The notes below the pieces were generated by a model that ran no database searches, was not told the origin of the DNA, and saw only the letters and a list, made by a program, of their open reading frames with translations. A DNA stretch of 51,503 bases. It comes from Bacteroidota bacterium (GTDB lineage: Bacteria > Bacteroidota > Bacteroidia > Flavobacteriales > Schleiferiaceae). The stretch is taken from positions 1 through 51,503 of the forward strand of contig PZPA01000003.1 in assembly GCA_003045825.1 (NCBI GenBank), in the 5' to 3' direction. Position numbers and translations under genes: made by a program. Below, one piece after another: positions 28,840-37,267 of this stretch (position 1 is the first letter of the stretch; every line of letters begins with the position of its first letter).

Positions 28840-28847
28840 TACCTTTG
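28840..28847 (+). promoter_or_regulatory. Promoter -7 box of copA, four bases before the ATG
   Basis: TACCTTTG exactly matches TAnnTTTG. It ends only four bases before the start codon, so the predicted transcript would begin at or next to the ATG. No TTTG is found 19 bases upstream. Confidence 0.5.
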
Positions 28848-28851
28848 AACC

Positions 28852-30987
28852 ATGGCAAAAGAGCAAATTCAATGGGCTTTATCAGGAATGACCTGCGCCG
28901 GCTGCGCGCACAGTGCGCATAGCATTGCTGAGGGCACTCCAGGTATGGAACAAATTCAGGTGCGCTATGCCAGTGGGAGTTTTAAAGCCACCGTGGATAA
29001 GGAGCTATTGGATGTGCCGGCCCTTAAAAAAAGTTTGGCCGCAGCGGGTTATGGACTTACGACGAGCTACATCAGTCCCCGCAGTAGAATCAAAAATCAA
29101 AAAGAAGCTATAGACCGTAAGCGGAATGAGTTGATCGCAGCAACTGCGCTTGCTCTACCGTTATTTGTGGTAGGAATGGCTCATGTACACTCAGGATGGA
29201 GCATTGGGCTTCAATTTCTTCTCGCCAGTATACTTAGTTTTTACTTTGGTAGAAAGATTCACTCAAAGGCATTTGCGCTGGCTAAAATGGGCAGCACGAA
29301 TATGGACACTTTGGTAAGCTTAGGCTCTTTGGTCGCTTACGCCTATTCTATCGTAGGATTGGCCATGGGGAGTCACGACCAGGTGTATTTCGAGAGCGCA
29401 GGATTGATTATTTATTTCATTCTCATTGGGAAACTTTTAGAGGACAGAGGAAAGTTGTCGAACAGTAAGGCATTGACTGCGCTCTTGTCCATTCAGCCTA
29501 ATGAAGCCATTTTAGTTGAAGATGGCAGGCAGCAGAAGGTGGCTGTTGAATCACTGGAATTGGACCAATTGGTTTGGATTCCACCCTCACAACGAATCCC
29601 GGTGGATGGAATAGTTACCGAAGGCAGTAGCACCATCGATGAGAGCACATTTACGGGGGAACCTCTACCTGTGGAAAAAGGGATGGGCTCAAAAGTTTGG
29701 GCGGGTACAATGAACGGTAATGAAGGACTGCTCGTACGCGTAACGCACACAGGTCGAAGCAGCGCATTGGGCGGGATTATTGACGCAGTAGTAGATGCTC
29801 AGGGCACAGCCGCCCCAATCGAAGCGTTGACTGATCGTGTTTCAAAGATTTTTGTACCTACCATTTTGGCCTTGAGTATTGCGACAGGACTCATCTGGCA
29901 TTTTGCATTTGACGCGCCGAAAGCGGTGATTTACGCTATCGATGTTTTGGTCATTGCCTGCCCTTGTGCACTAGGGTTAGCCACACCGTTGGCAGTAGTC
30001 GCGGCGACGGGTATAGGAAGCAAGAACGGCTTGTTGATCAAGGATGCTGCCGCCCTGCAATTGGCCGGTGATGTGAAATTTGCGCTCTTAGATAAAACCG
30101 GCACACTTACCCTAGGAAAACCGGTGGTGACGAATATTGACTGGAGTGATTTGGCCGCGCGTTCGGCCTTTATCTCCTTAAATGAGAAGGGCACGCACCC
30201 GCTAAATCATGCGCTTGTATCCTACTTTGGAAATGTGGATGGTTTGCCTCAAGTGAAGCGATTCAAAGCGGTACCCGGTAAGGGAATTCAGGGTAAAATT
30301 GATGGGCGTATGCATTACATAGGTTCGGGCCAATTTTTCACCGAGATCTGTGGCGTACCCGCTCCTGTTGCCCCATTCACCCATACCCTTTGTTTTACAG
30401 AGGACGGGGCCATTGCGTTGGCTTCCTTCGAAGATGCGCTGCATCCTGATGCACCAAATCTTGTTCGGGAACTGCAAAAACGAGGTATTACGCCCATTAT
30501 TGCATCCGGCGATGTGGTGGAAGCCGTGGCAAAAACCGCTCAGGCGCTGGGAATAGCACTGTACCACGGCAGGTTGCAGCCCCACGACAAGGTAGCACTC
30601 GTAAAAGAATACCAAAAGCAAGGTCGTACCCTCATGTTGGGCGACGGCATTAATGATAGCATTGCCTTAAATGCCGCTGATGTCGGCGTTTCATTAACTC
30701 ATGGAACTGCTGTAGCGCAAGAAAGTGCGGCGGTTGTGTTGACGCGTGAAGGGTTACCGCAATTGGCACAGTACTTTCAACTCAGTACCCTTACCATGCA
30801 AACCATTCGAGGCAACCTATTGTGGGCGTTTGGATACAATCTTATTGCACTCCCTATCGCAGCAGGCCTGTTTGCCGTACCGCTGGGATTAGAATTAACC
30901 CCCATGATGGCAAGTATTGCCATGAGTTTTAGTAGCTTGGGCGTAGTGGTCAATTCATTACGACTTCATAAAAAACCCTTACGATGA
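28852..30987 (+). CDS. copA: Copper-exporting P-type ATPase
   Basis: A 711-residue P1B-1 ATPase that pumps Cu(I) out of the cytoplasm. One N-terminal HMA domain has GMTCAGC (Cys15, Cys18). Membrane helices follow, then the actuator loop with TGEP near residue 269, the membrane CPC motif (370-372) and the phosphorylation site DKTGT starting at Asp414. GDGIND begins at 597, and the last helix carries MSFSSLGVVVNSLRL, the MxxSS feature of copper-specific pumps. A single HMA domain and the overlap with a small HMA gene suggest the latter is its metal donor. Confidence 0.94.
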   Translation: MAKEQIQWALSGMTCAGCAHSAHSIAEGTPGMEQIQVRYASGSFKATVDKELLDVPALKKSLAAAGYGLTTSYISPRSRIKNQKEAIDRKRNELIAATALALPLFVVGMAHVHSGWSIGLQFLLASILSFYFGRKIHSKAFALAKMGSTNMDTLVSLGSLVAYAYSIVGLAMGSHDQVYFESAGLIIYFILIGKLLEDRGKLSNSKALTALLSIQPNEAILVEDGRQQKVAVESLELDQLVWIPPSQRIPVDGIVTEGSSTIDESTFTGEPLPVEKGMGSKVWAGTMNGNEGLLVRVTHTGRSSALGGIIDAVVDAQGTAAPIEALTDRVSKIFVPTILALSIATGLIWHFAFDAPKAVIYAIDVLVIACPCALGLATPLAVVAATGIGSKNGLLIKDAAALQLAGDVKFALLDKTGTLTLGKPVVTNIDWSDLAARSAFISLNEKGTHPLNHALVSYFGNVDGLPQVKRFKAVPGKGIQGKIDGRMHYIGSGQFFTEICGVPAPVAPFTHTLCFTEDGAIALASFEDALHPDAPNLVRELQKRGITPIIASGDVVEAVAKTAQALGIALYHGRLQPHDKVALVKEYQKQGRTLMLGDGINDSIALNAADVGVSLTHGTAVAQESAAVVLTREGLPQLAQYFQLSTLTMQTIRGNLLWAFGYNLIALPIAAGLFAVPLGLELTPMMASIAMSFSSLGVVVNSLRLHKKPLR

Positions 30988-31175
30988 CCCTAAATTCAAA
31001 AATCAATTGCGGTGGATGCATCGCCAAAGTACAATCGGACCTTAATGCCTTGTTGGGCGAAGGAAACTGGAGTGTTGATACCGCGCTTCCAAACAAACCT
31101 TTGACCTTTGCGGACGACGCAGATGTCGATGAGGTTCTTGATGTATTGGATGCACATAATATGATTGCCGACTAA
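30984..31175 (+). CDS. Small heavy-metal-associated (HMA) domain protein
   Basis: A 63-residue protein with one ferredoxin-like metal-binding fold. The metal site is CGGC (Cys9, Cys12) after KIN rather than the GMTC of classic copper chaperones. The pattern GEGNWSVDTALPNKPLTF matches small HMA proteins of Bacteroidota. It starts inside the last codons of copA (ATGA overlap), so it is translated with the pump and may act as a CopZ-like copper chaperone. The metal is inferred from context. Confidence 0.82.
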   Translation: MTLNSKINCGGCIAKVQSDLNALLGEGNWSVDTALPNKPLTFADDADVDEVLDVLDAHNMIAD

Positions 31176-32224
31176 TGCACATAGTGCTTCTTGCACGAAA
31201 AACCCTGTATACACAGCCCGGTGGCGATACAGTGCAAGTGGAAGAAACGGCTTCCGCACTCCGTCGTTGTGGCCATGAGGCATCCATCGTTTTAGCCGGT
31301 GATGCCCTACCGCGCAAAGCAAACGTTCTTCACGGCTTCAATCTTGGGAGACCTGCGGATCTTCTACCTTATTTTAGATCGTTCAAAGGCAAGAAGATTC
31401 TCAGCAGTATTTATGTCGATTACAGTCTTGCAGACCAGCAGCGTTTTCCAGTGCTCTATTCTTTGGTGGGAAAACACGGCTTAGAATATGTAAAGACGAT
31501 AGCTCGTGCACTGAACGGCAGCGATAGATTCCCAGGCGCGCAATACATGGCCGTTGGCCAAAAATCACAAGTGCGCACGCTATTGCGTTTAACCGACCTT
31601 TTGATTACCTCGTCAAAAAGCGAAAAAGAACGTATTCAAGATGATTTCGGGAGTCTTTCTTGCCGCGTAAAAACAGTGCCACTGGGGATTGGCGAATCTT
31701 TTTTAGAACCCTATGAGGAAGCAAAAGAACGCAAGGGTCTCTTACTTTTGGGCCGATTAGAATGGCTGAAAAACCAAAAAACCATTATTACTTGGGCCAC
31801 TGCAAATAATTGGCCCCTTACGGTGGTTGGTGATGCCAACACGAATCAAAGGAAATACTACAGCGATTGCCTCGCCCAAGCCGGGCCAACCGTGACTTTT
31901 CTGCCGTATACCGCTGGCGACGAACTGAAACAACTGCTTCGAACGCACCATACATTGCTCATACCTTCGCACTTCGAAACCTTTTCGCTAGTGGGCTGGG
32001 AAGCCGCAGCACAGGGCATGCAAGTGCTTTACAATGACGTTGCAGACATGAATGAAACCCTCGCTCCTATAGGCACGGCCCTGCAACTTAAGAACCAAGC
32101 TGAAGCTCAAGAGAGCATCGACGCAGCGCTCCAGGAGAATGTAGGGCAAAAAAAATCCCACGATCTGCTCGAGAGCAGATCGTGGGACACTATCATTTTA
32201 GCCTTGCTTGAAGCGTACGCTTAG
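31175..32224 (+). CDS. Glycosyltransferase, GT4-like
   Basis: A 349-residue cytoplasmic glycosyltransferase of the GT-B fold. The N-terminal half opens with MHIVLLARKTLYTQPGGDTV, a nucleotide-sugar enzyme type start. The C-terminal half has LLLLGRLEWLKNQKTII and LLIPSHFETFSLVGWEAAAQGM, the ESFGLxxxEAxAxG-like donor-binding motif. The sugar and acceptor are unknown; a surface polysaccharide role is likely. Its ATG shares one base with the stop codon of the HMA gene. The last 23 codons contain a minus-strand terminator hairpin serving the convergent lipoprotein gene, and the two stop codons abut. Confidence 0.85.
   Translation: MHIVLLARKTLYTQPGGDTVQVEETASALRRCGHEASIVLAGDALPRKANVLHGFNLGRPADLLPYFRSFKGKKILSSIYVDYSLADQQRFPVLYSLVGKHGLEYVKTIARALNGSDRFPGAQYMAVGQKSQVRTLLRLTDLLITSSKSEKERIQDDFGSLSCRVKTVPLGIGESFLEPYEEAKERKGLLLLGRLEWLKNQKTIITWATANNWPLTVVGDANTNQRKYYSDCLAQAGPTVTFLPYTAGDELKQLLRTHHTLLIPSHFETFSLVGWEAAAQGMQVLYNDVADMNETLAPIGTALQLKNQAEAQESIDAALQENVGQKKSHDLLESRSWDTIILALLEAYA
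32148..32187 (-). terminator. Minus-strand terminator inside the glycosyltransferase gene
   Basis: A perfect 15-base inverted repeat (TCCCACGATCTGCTC and its complement, 2-base centre, 32156-32187) is followed on the minus strand by eight T (32148-32155). It lies 37 bases after the stop codon of the lipoprotein gene and entirely within coding sequence of the opposite-strand gene. On the plus strand no T-tract follows. Confidence 0.85.
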
Positions 32225-32779
32225 TTATCTACCCGCGCGCTCCATCTCTTTTTCATACGTCTCTTTGAACTTCTCATAGTTGTAGTCCACCATGATCTTA
32301 TCGTTCTTGCTCAAGGCCTTATAGTAATCTTTCACGATTTTCTCACCGTCCAATTCTATGGCGATGTAGTATTTAAACTTACCACTAGACTGAACCTGTG
32401 TAACGCGGTCGCACACTACAACCGCACCACTGATACGCTCGTTAATTACCGTACGAGAATTTTCTTCGAAACGCTCCAATACCTCTTCAACATTATTGAC
32501 TTCCATGCTCTTCACATAGTTGTCCGCAACCACCTTCATGGTACTGTTTACCATTCCTGCAAGTTCAGTACGCGCATTGCTCAAGGCTTTCTTCTTGGCG
32601 ACGTTCATATCCGCACTTTCACCGAAGCTATAAACACGGAACGTCTTGTTATCGCTTTTAAATTCTGAACAAGGCAATACTTGCTCTATTTCGCCTTTAG
32701 GCACTTTTGTTTTAGAACCACAGCTGGCAAATAAAAGTCCTGCACTGACAATGGCCACTAAGAGAATTCTCGCTTTCAT
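32225..32779 (-). CDS. LPP20-like lipoprotein
   Basis: A 184-residue predicted lipoprotein: the signal ends at LLFASC with Cys20 as the lipidated residue. The mature part has the pattern FGESADMNVAKKKALSNARTEL, typical of LPP20 / FlgO-like domains, followed by a long helix and a beta region ending in YYIAIELDGEKIVKDYYKAL. The function is unknown; an outer-membrane or periplasmic role is likely. It is separated from the upstream DUF1905-like gene by 81 bases in which I see no clear promoter box. It ends one base from the convergent glycosyltransferase. Confidence 0.8.
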   Translation of the reverse strand: MKARILLVAIVSAGLLFASCGSKTKVPKGEIEQVLPCSEFKSDNKTFRVYSFGESADMNVAKKKALSNARTELAGMVNSTMKVVADNYVKSMEVNNVEEVLERFEENSRTVINERISGAVVVCDRVTQVQSSGKFKYYIAIELDGEKIVKDYYKALSKNDKIMVDYNYEKFKETYEKEMERAGR

Positions 32780-32860
32780 AATACACGGTTTTAACTGTTA
32801 ATTAAGGTAGGTTAAGGTACGAAGTCCTTGCAATGATGAATCCAAAAGGCGTGCCAAAAT

Positions 32861-33346
32861 CTACCACTTCCCTTTTTGAACCAATTTCGCTCGCTCCGCT
32901 TCAAAGAATTCCAAAGCGCGCTCTACCTGAAGGTCTATATTTTTAATGCGCATGGTCGAATGACAGATGGTTCGCTTGCGACCGTCGGATAGCTTATTCC
33001 ATATGCGTTCTACGACTTCATCTTGCGCGCGAAGCGCTTTCAATACTTCAGGAACTTCCACACCCAAGGGATTGGGATCTTCAAAGATCTCGAAGAACAC
33101 CTTTTCACCAGTCATCAACCCCAAAGATGTCATGTGCTTTTTGCTGATCATCATGCAACGCATGCCTGGTATGTGGGTATTTAGACCACATTGAATGTGA
33201 CCTTCTCCATTAATTTTAAGGACGATGCGAGTGCGGTGTTTTCGGGGAAAATCGGCGATAATAGCAGTTGAAACGCTCAATACATTATGAGGCATATTGG
33301 GAAACATGGGTTCTATAAAGGCTGTACCGCTATAGAGTAATTTCAT
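32861..33346 (-). CDS. DUF1905 / YdeI-like domain protein
   Basis: A 161-residue cytoplasmic protein. The N-terminal 90 residues look like a DUF1905 beta domain (RIVLKINGEGHIQCGLNTHI and MMISKKHMTSLGLMTGEKVF). The C-terminal 55 residues (LKALRAQDEVVERIWNKLSD) resemble the helical YdeI/OmpD-associated region. Function unknown. It starts one base after the stop codon of the peroxidase gene, so both are on one transcript. Confidence 0.6.
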   Translation of the reverse strand: MKLLYSGTAFIEPMFPNMPHNVLSVSTAIIADFPRKHRTRIVLKINGEGHIQCGLNTHIPGMRCMMISKKHMTSLGLMTGEKVFFEIFEDPNPLGVEVPEVLKALRAQDEVVERIWNKLSDGRKRTICHSTMRIKNIDLQVERALEFFEAERAKLVQKGKW

Positions 33347-33347
33347 G

Positions 33348-34412
33348 CTACCAAGGATCAGTGAATGACGTATCCGTCAAGAAGGTGGCATCCGAAAACG
33401 TCTTTAAAAAGTCCAACAAACCCTGTTTTTGCGCCACGGACCAATTCCGTCCCACGCCCGCAGCCTTCATATTAGGATCTAACGTAGGCGATGGATGACC
33501 ACCCATATTGTAAAAATCCAAGACTTCAGCCAGCGTTTGAAAACGACCGTCGTGCATGTAGGGGTAACTGTATTCGACATTCCGCAGGGACGGTACCTTG
33601 AATTTACCGCGGTCGGATGGATCTCCAGTAACGAACTCGCGTCCTGCGCCAACAGCATAAACACTATCTAATCCATTATTCGTGAATTGCAGCAATCCGT
33701 GTGCGCCTAATTGGTATCCTGTGGTTGCTAAACCGTGACAGTGGAAACAATCGCCTTGTTCGTTATTGAAAATATCAAAACCCAATTGTTCAGAAGGTGT
33801 AAATGTGTAATCTCCCTGCACATACTGATCCAACTTGCTGCCACCAGTGACCAAGGTGCGAACAAACTGAGCCAATGCTTTCGCCGTATTTTGTCTTGTT
33901 ATAGGGTCGTCCGTACCAAAAGCGTCATCAAACAGCTCAACATAGGTAGGATCCTGCGCCAATTTTGCAATGACATCTGGCCATTGCGCGTGCATTTCAA
34001 TGGGATTTACTATTGGATCTTGAACTTGATCTTCAAGGCTGTTTTCACGCCCGTCCCAAAAGAAGAAATCTTGCCAAGCCATGTTTGTTAGTGTCATAGC
34101 ATTGACTGTACCTGTACTTCCGTCTATCCCTGTTGAAAATTGAAAAGGCTCCGCAAATCCATGCTCTTGACTGTGACACGAATTACAACTTTGCGTGTTA
34201 TCACCAGAAAGACGAGGGTCGAAGAATAAATGACGTCCCAGCTTTGCGCCCTCCACCGTAAGTGGATTATCAGCAGGTAAATCGGGAGTTGGGAAATGAG
34301 AAGGATACGCTAAGGCGAGTGGTGTAGGGTTGTGCAAAGGCTCATCAGGCCCACAGCTCGCGGCTATGAACAGCAGTACTAATGGTATTAAGATTAAGCT
34401 ACTCTTCTTCAT
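33348..34412 (-). CDS. Di-haem cytochrome c peroxidase / MauG-like lipoprotein
   Basis: A 354-residue exported protein with two haem c sites: CNSCH (76-80) and CFHCH (222-226). The signal ends in FIAASC with Cys20 as a likely lipidation site, so it is tethered to a membrane and faces the periplasm. Motifs such as GRHLFFDPRLSGDNTQSCNS and KVPSLRNVEYSYPYMHDGRF are those of bacterial cytochrome c peroxidases, which reduce hydrogen peroxide with electrons from cytochrome c. I chose the ATG at 34410-34412 because MKKSSLILIPLVLLF begins a proper signal. It overlaps the RluD gene by 14 bases. Confidence 0.9.
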   Translation of the reverse strand: MKKSSLILIPLVLLFIAASCGPDEPLHNPTPLALAYPSHFPTPDLPADNPLTVEGAKLGRHLFFDPRLSGDNTQSCNSCHSQEHGFAEPFQFSTGIDGSTGTVNAMTLTNMAWQDFFFWDGRENSLEDQVQDPIVNPIEMHAQWPDVIAKLAQDPTYVELFDDAFGTDDPITRQNTAKALAQFVRTLVTGGSKLDQYVQGDYTFTPSEQLGFDIFNNEQGDCFHCHGLATTGYQLGAHGLLQFTNNGLDSVYAVGAGREFVTGDPSDRGKFKVPSLRNVEYSYPYMHDGRFQTLAEVLDFYNMGGHPSPTLDPNMKAAGVGRNWSVAQKQGLLDFLKTFSDATFLTDTSFTDPW

Positions 34413-35463
34413 CCTTATGCGGTTCAACGGCACTAGTGTACGAATCGAATTTACGAATCACTTCTTGCATATCCTCTGGTAAAACACTTTCGTAGCGGTG
34501 TTGTTCGCCCGTTTTTGGATGCGTAAAGCCTAAACTCTTTGCATGCAGGGCGTGACGGGGACAAGCTTTGAAACAATTTATAATGAATTGCTTGTATTTC
34601 GTAAACGTCGTTCCTTTCAATATTTTATCTCCACCATAGCGCTCGTCATTGAACAAGGGGTGACCTAAATATTTCATGTGCACGCGAATTTGATGCGTGC
34701 GCCCTGTCTCCAATTTACAACTGACCACGGTTACATACCCAAAGCGCTGGAGCACTTTATAATGTGTCACGGCATGTTTTCCTTCGCTGCCGTCCTCGAA
34801 AACCGCCATTTGTAATCGGTCGGATAGACTTCTACCAATATGACCAGTGATGGTTCCTTCGTCTTCCTTCACATTGCCCCATACGATCGCAATGTATTCG
34901 CGTTGGGTTGTTCGGTCATAGAATTGCTTCGCAAGATGGCTCATTGCCAATTCTGAAGCAGCTACTACCATCACCCCCGTCGTGTTCTTATCTAACCTGT
35001 GTACCAACCCAGGGCGTTCCTCGCCGCTTGAACCGACCGGCAAGTTTTCAGCCAAATACGCCAGTGCATGGACCAGAGTACCTGTATAATTCCCATGACC
35101 GGGGTGGCAAACTAAGCCCGCCTCTTTATTCACGACAATGACATGTTCATCGCGGTACAATAGATCTAAAGGAATATTTTCTGGAACAATCTCAGAATCG
35201 CGCGGCGGATCTGCCAATACCAATTCTACAGTATCTCCTGCCTTCACCTTATAATTGCTTTTCACCGGCAAACCATTCACATGAATGGAACCTGCATCGG
35301 CAGCTTTCTGAATGCGACTGCGGGAAGTATCCTCTAGAAAATTGAAAAGAAATTTATCAACGCGCAGTGGGTTTTGACCTTTATCTGCCGTAAAACTGTG
35401 ATGGACGTACAGTTCATCGTTGGAGGTACTATCGTGCTGCTCGTCCATTAAAGTTTGATCCAT
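34399..35463 (-). CDS. rluD: RluA-family pseudouridine synthase (RluD-like)
   Basis: A 354-residue enzyme that makes pseudouridine in 23S rRNA. The N-terminal S4 RNA-binding domain is in LRVDKFLFNFLEDTSRSRIQ, and the catalytic Asp158 is in the motif HRLDKNTTG. The C-terminal part has CKLETGRTHQIRVHMKYLGH. The exact RNA target is not provable by eye. The start at 35463 overlaps the upstream secreted-protein gene by 16 bases; an alternative ATG at 35448, arranged as TAATG with that gene's stop, would give 349 residues. In Bacteroidota this gene commonly neighbours a PASTA protein and ddl. Confidence 0.9.
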   Translation of the reverse strand: MDQTLMDEQHDSTSNDELYVHHSFTADKGQNPLRVDKFLFNFLEDTSRSRIQKAADAGSIHVNGLPVKSNYKVKAGDTVELVLADPPRDSEIVPENIPLDLLYRDEHVIVVNKEAGLVCHPGHGNYTGTLVHALAYLAENLPVGSSGEERPGLVHRLDKNTTGVMVVAASELAMSHLAKQFYDRTTQREYIAIVWGNVKEDEGTITGHIGRSLSDRLQMAVFEDGSEGKHAVTHYKVLQRFGYVTVVSCKLETGRTHQIRVHMKYLGHPLFNDERYGGDKILKGTTFTKYKQFIINCFKACPRHALHAKSLGFTHPKTGEQHRYESVLPEDMQEVIRKFDSYTSAVEPHKDEEE

Positions 35464-37265
35464 TTAGTATGAGTTACGGAACCCTCAAGAAGGGTGCGTA
35501 TGAGGTACATTCCTTTCGGCAATGAGGTAATGTCCAATTCTATTTTTTCTTCGCCGGCCGCCGTCATCATCTCCTGCCCATTGAGGCCCTGCACCGCCAC
35601 TTCAAAGTAGCCCGCACGGTTAGCGGCAATGGTTACACTACTGCTCGATGGATTGGGATAAATGTCGAAGGTATTGACTTTGGGCGCTGTAACCGTCATA
35701 GTTGCTGGTGTATAGCGGAAAAATGGCCGAAGCAGCAATGCCCCGGGCTCCAAAGACGGATACCAATTAAATCCATCACCGTAATAACGCGGCATGGCAT
35801 TGGGCAATGTACGTTCTTGGTCAAGCCCCAAATACATCGTTGTTTGAGAGGAGACATCCACATATCCAATCCAAACGGAAGAATATGCGCTAATATCAAC
35901 GGCAGAGTCCAGTTCAAAATGAAAGAAGTCATTACGGTCCCAATGCGTCGAATGTTGATATACAGAATCTGTTAAATACAAAAGTGCGCCGGGCGCAGAG
36001 CCCGAATCAGCAGGGGCCCAAACGGCCAATCTGAACGTATAAACTGAATCATCGTACCAAGCGAAATTCATGGAAACCCCTTTCAACGAATCGCTCGAGC
36101 CTAGGCCCCCAGTATTGAACTTTTGTGCTACCCTAGATCCTGTGACATTTTCAATACCGTAGGCTCGCTCCGCAGTGCCGTCGTCAAGGGCAAGGTAATT
36201 GTCCAAATGTAAGGCACCATATACCGTATCGTTTTGCCTGGTACCCGCTGCAGAACCGTCGAACCATACTTTCGTTGTCACCGTTGTTGCGCCATTCAGC
36301 GTACCTAATGCTGCCGCTGGGACACCTACGTCAAAAGTCAAATCCTGATCGTGCTGTGTAGTTGTAATTACAGGTACTGCGGTTTGTTGTTGAATCAATA
36401 TGCCGTTTTCTTCCCACCGGTACTGGCCAAGATTTAAGCTCCAACCTCCAGAAGGAACAGTACCTAACCTACGGTAGGTAAAGGTGAGGTTGTTGGGGCG
36501 GTTCGCAATAGTATTGCTCATACTAAGCCACCACGGCCAAGAAGTGTAGGGTCCATTTCCAATAATTAATGGGTGCGGACGAGCAAAAGCAGGCTCCGTA
36601 ACGATTGAATCACCTGAATTTCGGTCTTTATCCAGCTGCACATAATCTACATTCCAAACATCATATGCACCACCGCGTGCGCCATAAGTTGACAATCGAA
36701 ATCTGAAACCTTTCTTTAAAAACTGGCTGCCCAAAACCGGAATCATGGCTGTTTTAAAGGCATCGGGATTTCCTGTTCCCTTTTCACCCCAAACCTGCGT
36801 CCAAGTCGAATCTGCAGGCGAATAAAACGATACGACAAGACTATCGCTTAATGAGGGTACTTCTCCCCTGCCTGCCCGCTGGTATTGAAACGAAAGCCAG
36901 ACATCGGAAGCACCTTGGAGGTTAATATACTGCGAGGTTAATTGGTCCGAAATTCCATTCGTTGCTGTATTGCCCGGCTGATAAGGCTTACCGTATCCAT
37001 TACAGCCGTCAAAAGTGGCAACACCTATAGAATTTTGATATAAGGGCATGGCGTCGTTGACCCAAACGTCCTGATCACTCCACAAGCCTGGTGAAGGTTT
37101 GTCAATGCGGTAGGAAAAATCGTCCACAAAAGGGGTATTCAAGGTATCTGATGTTTCCGTGCTAAAATGTCCAGGCGATCCTCCGCTTAACGGCTGCGTT
37201 TGCTCAATCACTTGCGCTTGCGCCACTGTTAGTGCACCTAAAAAAACCAGGATATGAAATCGCAT
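35448..37265 (-). CDS. Secreted protein with type IX sorting domain
   Basis: A 605-residue exported protein. The signal peptide is residues 1-17 (ending AQAQ). Two or three beta-rich jelly-roll regions follow, one resembling a MAM or lectin-like fold (SDVWLSFQYQRAGRGEVPS). The last 75 residues form a type A C-terminal sorting domain, starting FDIYPNPSSSSVTI and ending with KGMYLIRTLLEG and THTKWIKL. Such proteins are carried over the outer membrane by the type IX system and attached to the surface or released. There is no catalytic motif that I recognise. It lies two bases after the PASTA gene. Confidence 0.85.
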   Translation of the reverse strand: MRFHILVFLGALTVAQAQVIEQTQPLSGGSPGHFSTETSDTLNTPFVDDFSYRIDKPSPGLWSDQDVWVNDAMPLYQNSIGVATFDGCNGYGKPYQPGNTATNGISDQLTSQYINLQGASDVWLSFQYQRAGRGEVPSLSDSLVVSFYSPADSTWTQVWGEKGTGNPDAFKTAMIPVLGSQFLKKGFRFRLSTYGARGGAYDVWNVDYVQLDKDRNSGDSIVTEPAFARPHPLIIGNGPYTSWPWWLSMSNTIANRPNNLTFTYRRLGTVPSGGWSLNLGQYRWEENGILIQQQTAVPVITTTQHDQDLTFDVGVPAAALGTLNGATTVTTKVWFDGSAAGTRQNDTVYGALHLDNYLALDDGTAERAYGIENVTGSRVAQKFNTGGLGSSDSLKGVSMNFAWYDDSVYTFRLAVWAPADSGSAPGALLYLTDSVYQHSTHWDRNDFFHFELDSAVDISAYSSVWIGYVDVSSQTTMYLGLDQERTLPNAMPRYYGDGFNWYPSLEPGALLLRPFFRYTPATMTVTAPKVNTFDIYPNPSSSSVTIAANRAGYFEVAVQGLNGQEMMTAAGEEKIELDITSLPKGMYLIRTLLEGSVTHTKWIKL

Positions 37266-37267
37266 AA

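Noticed and set aside
30202-30621. Minus-strand open frame of 139 codons opposite copA
   Set aside because: Overlaps the phosphorylation and hinge regions of a clear copper ATPase and shows no recognisable domain.
32156-32187. Same hairpin considered as plus-strand terminator of the glycosyltransferase
   Set aside because: It lies before the stop codon and no T-tract follows on the plus strand; the T-tract is on the minus side.
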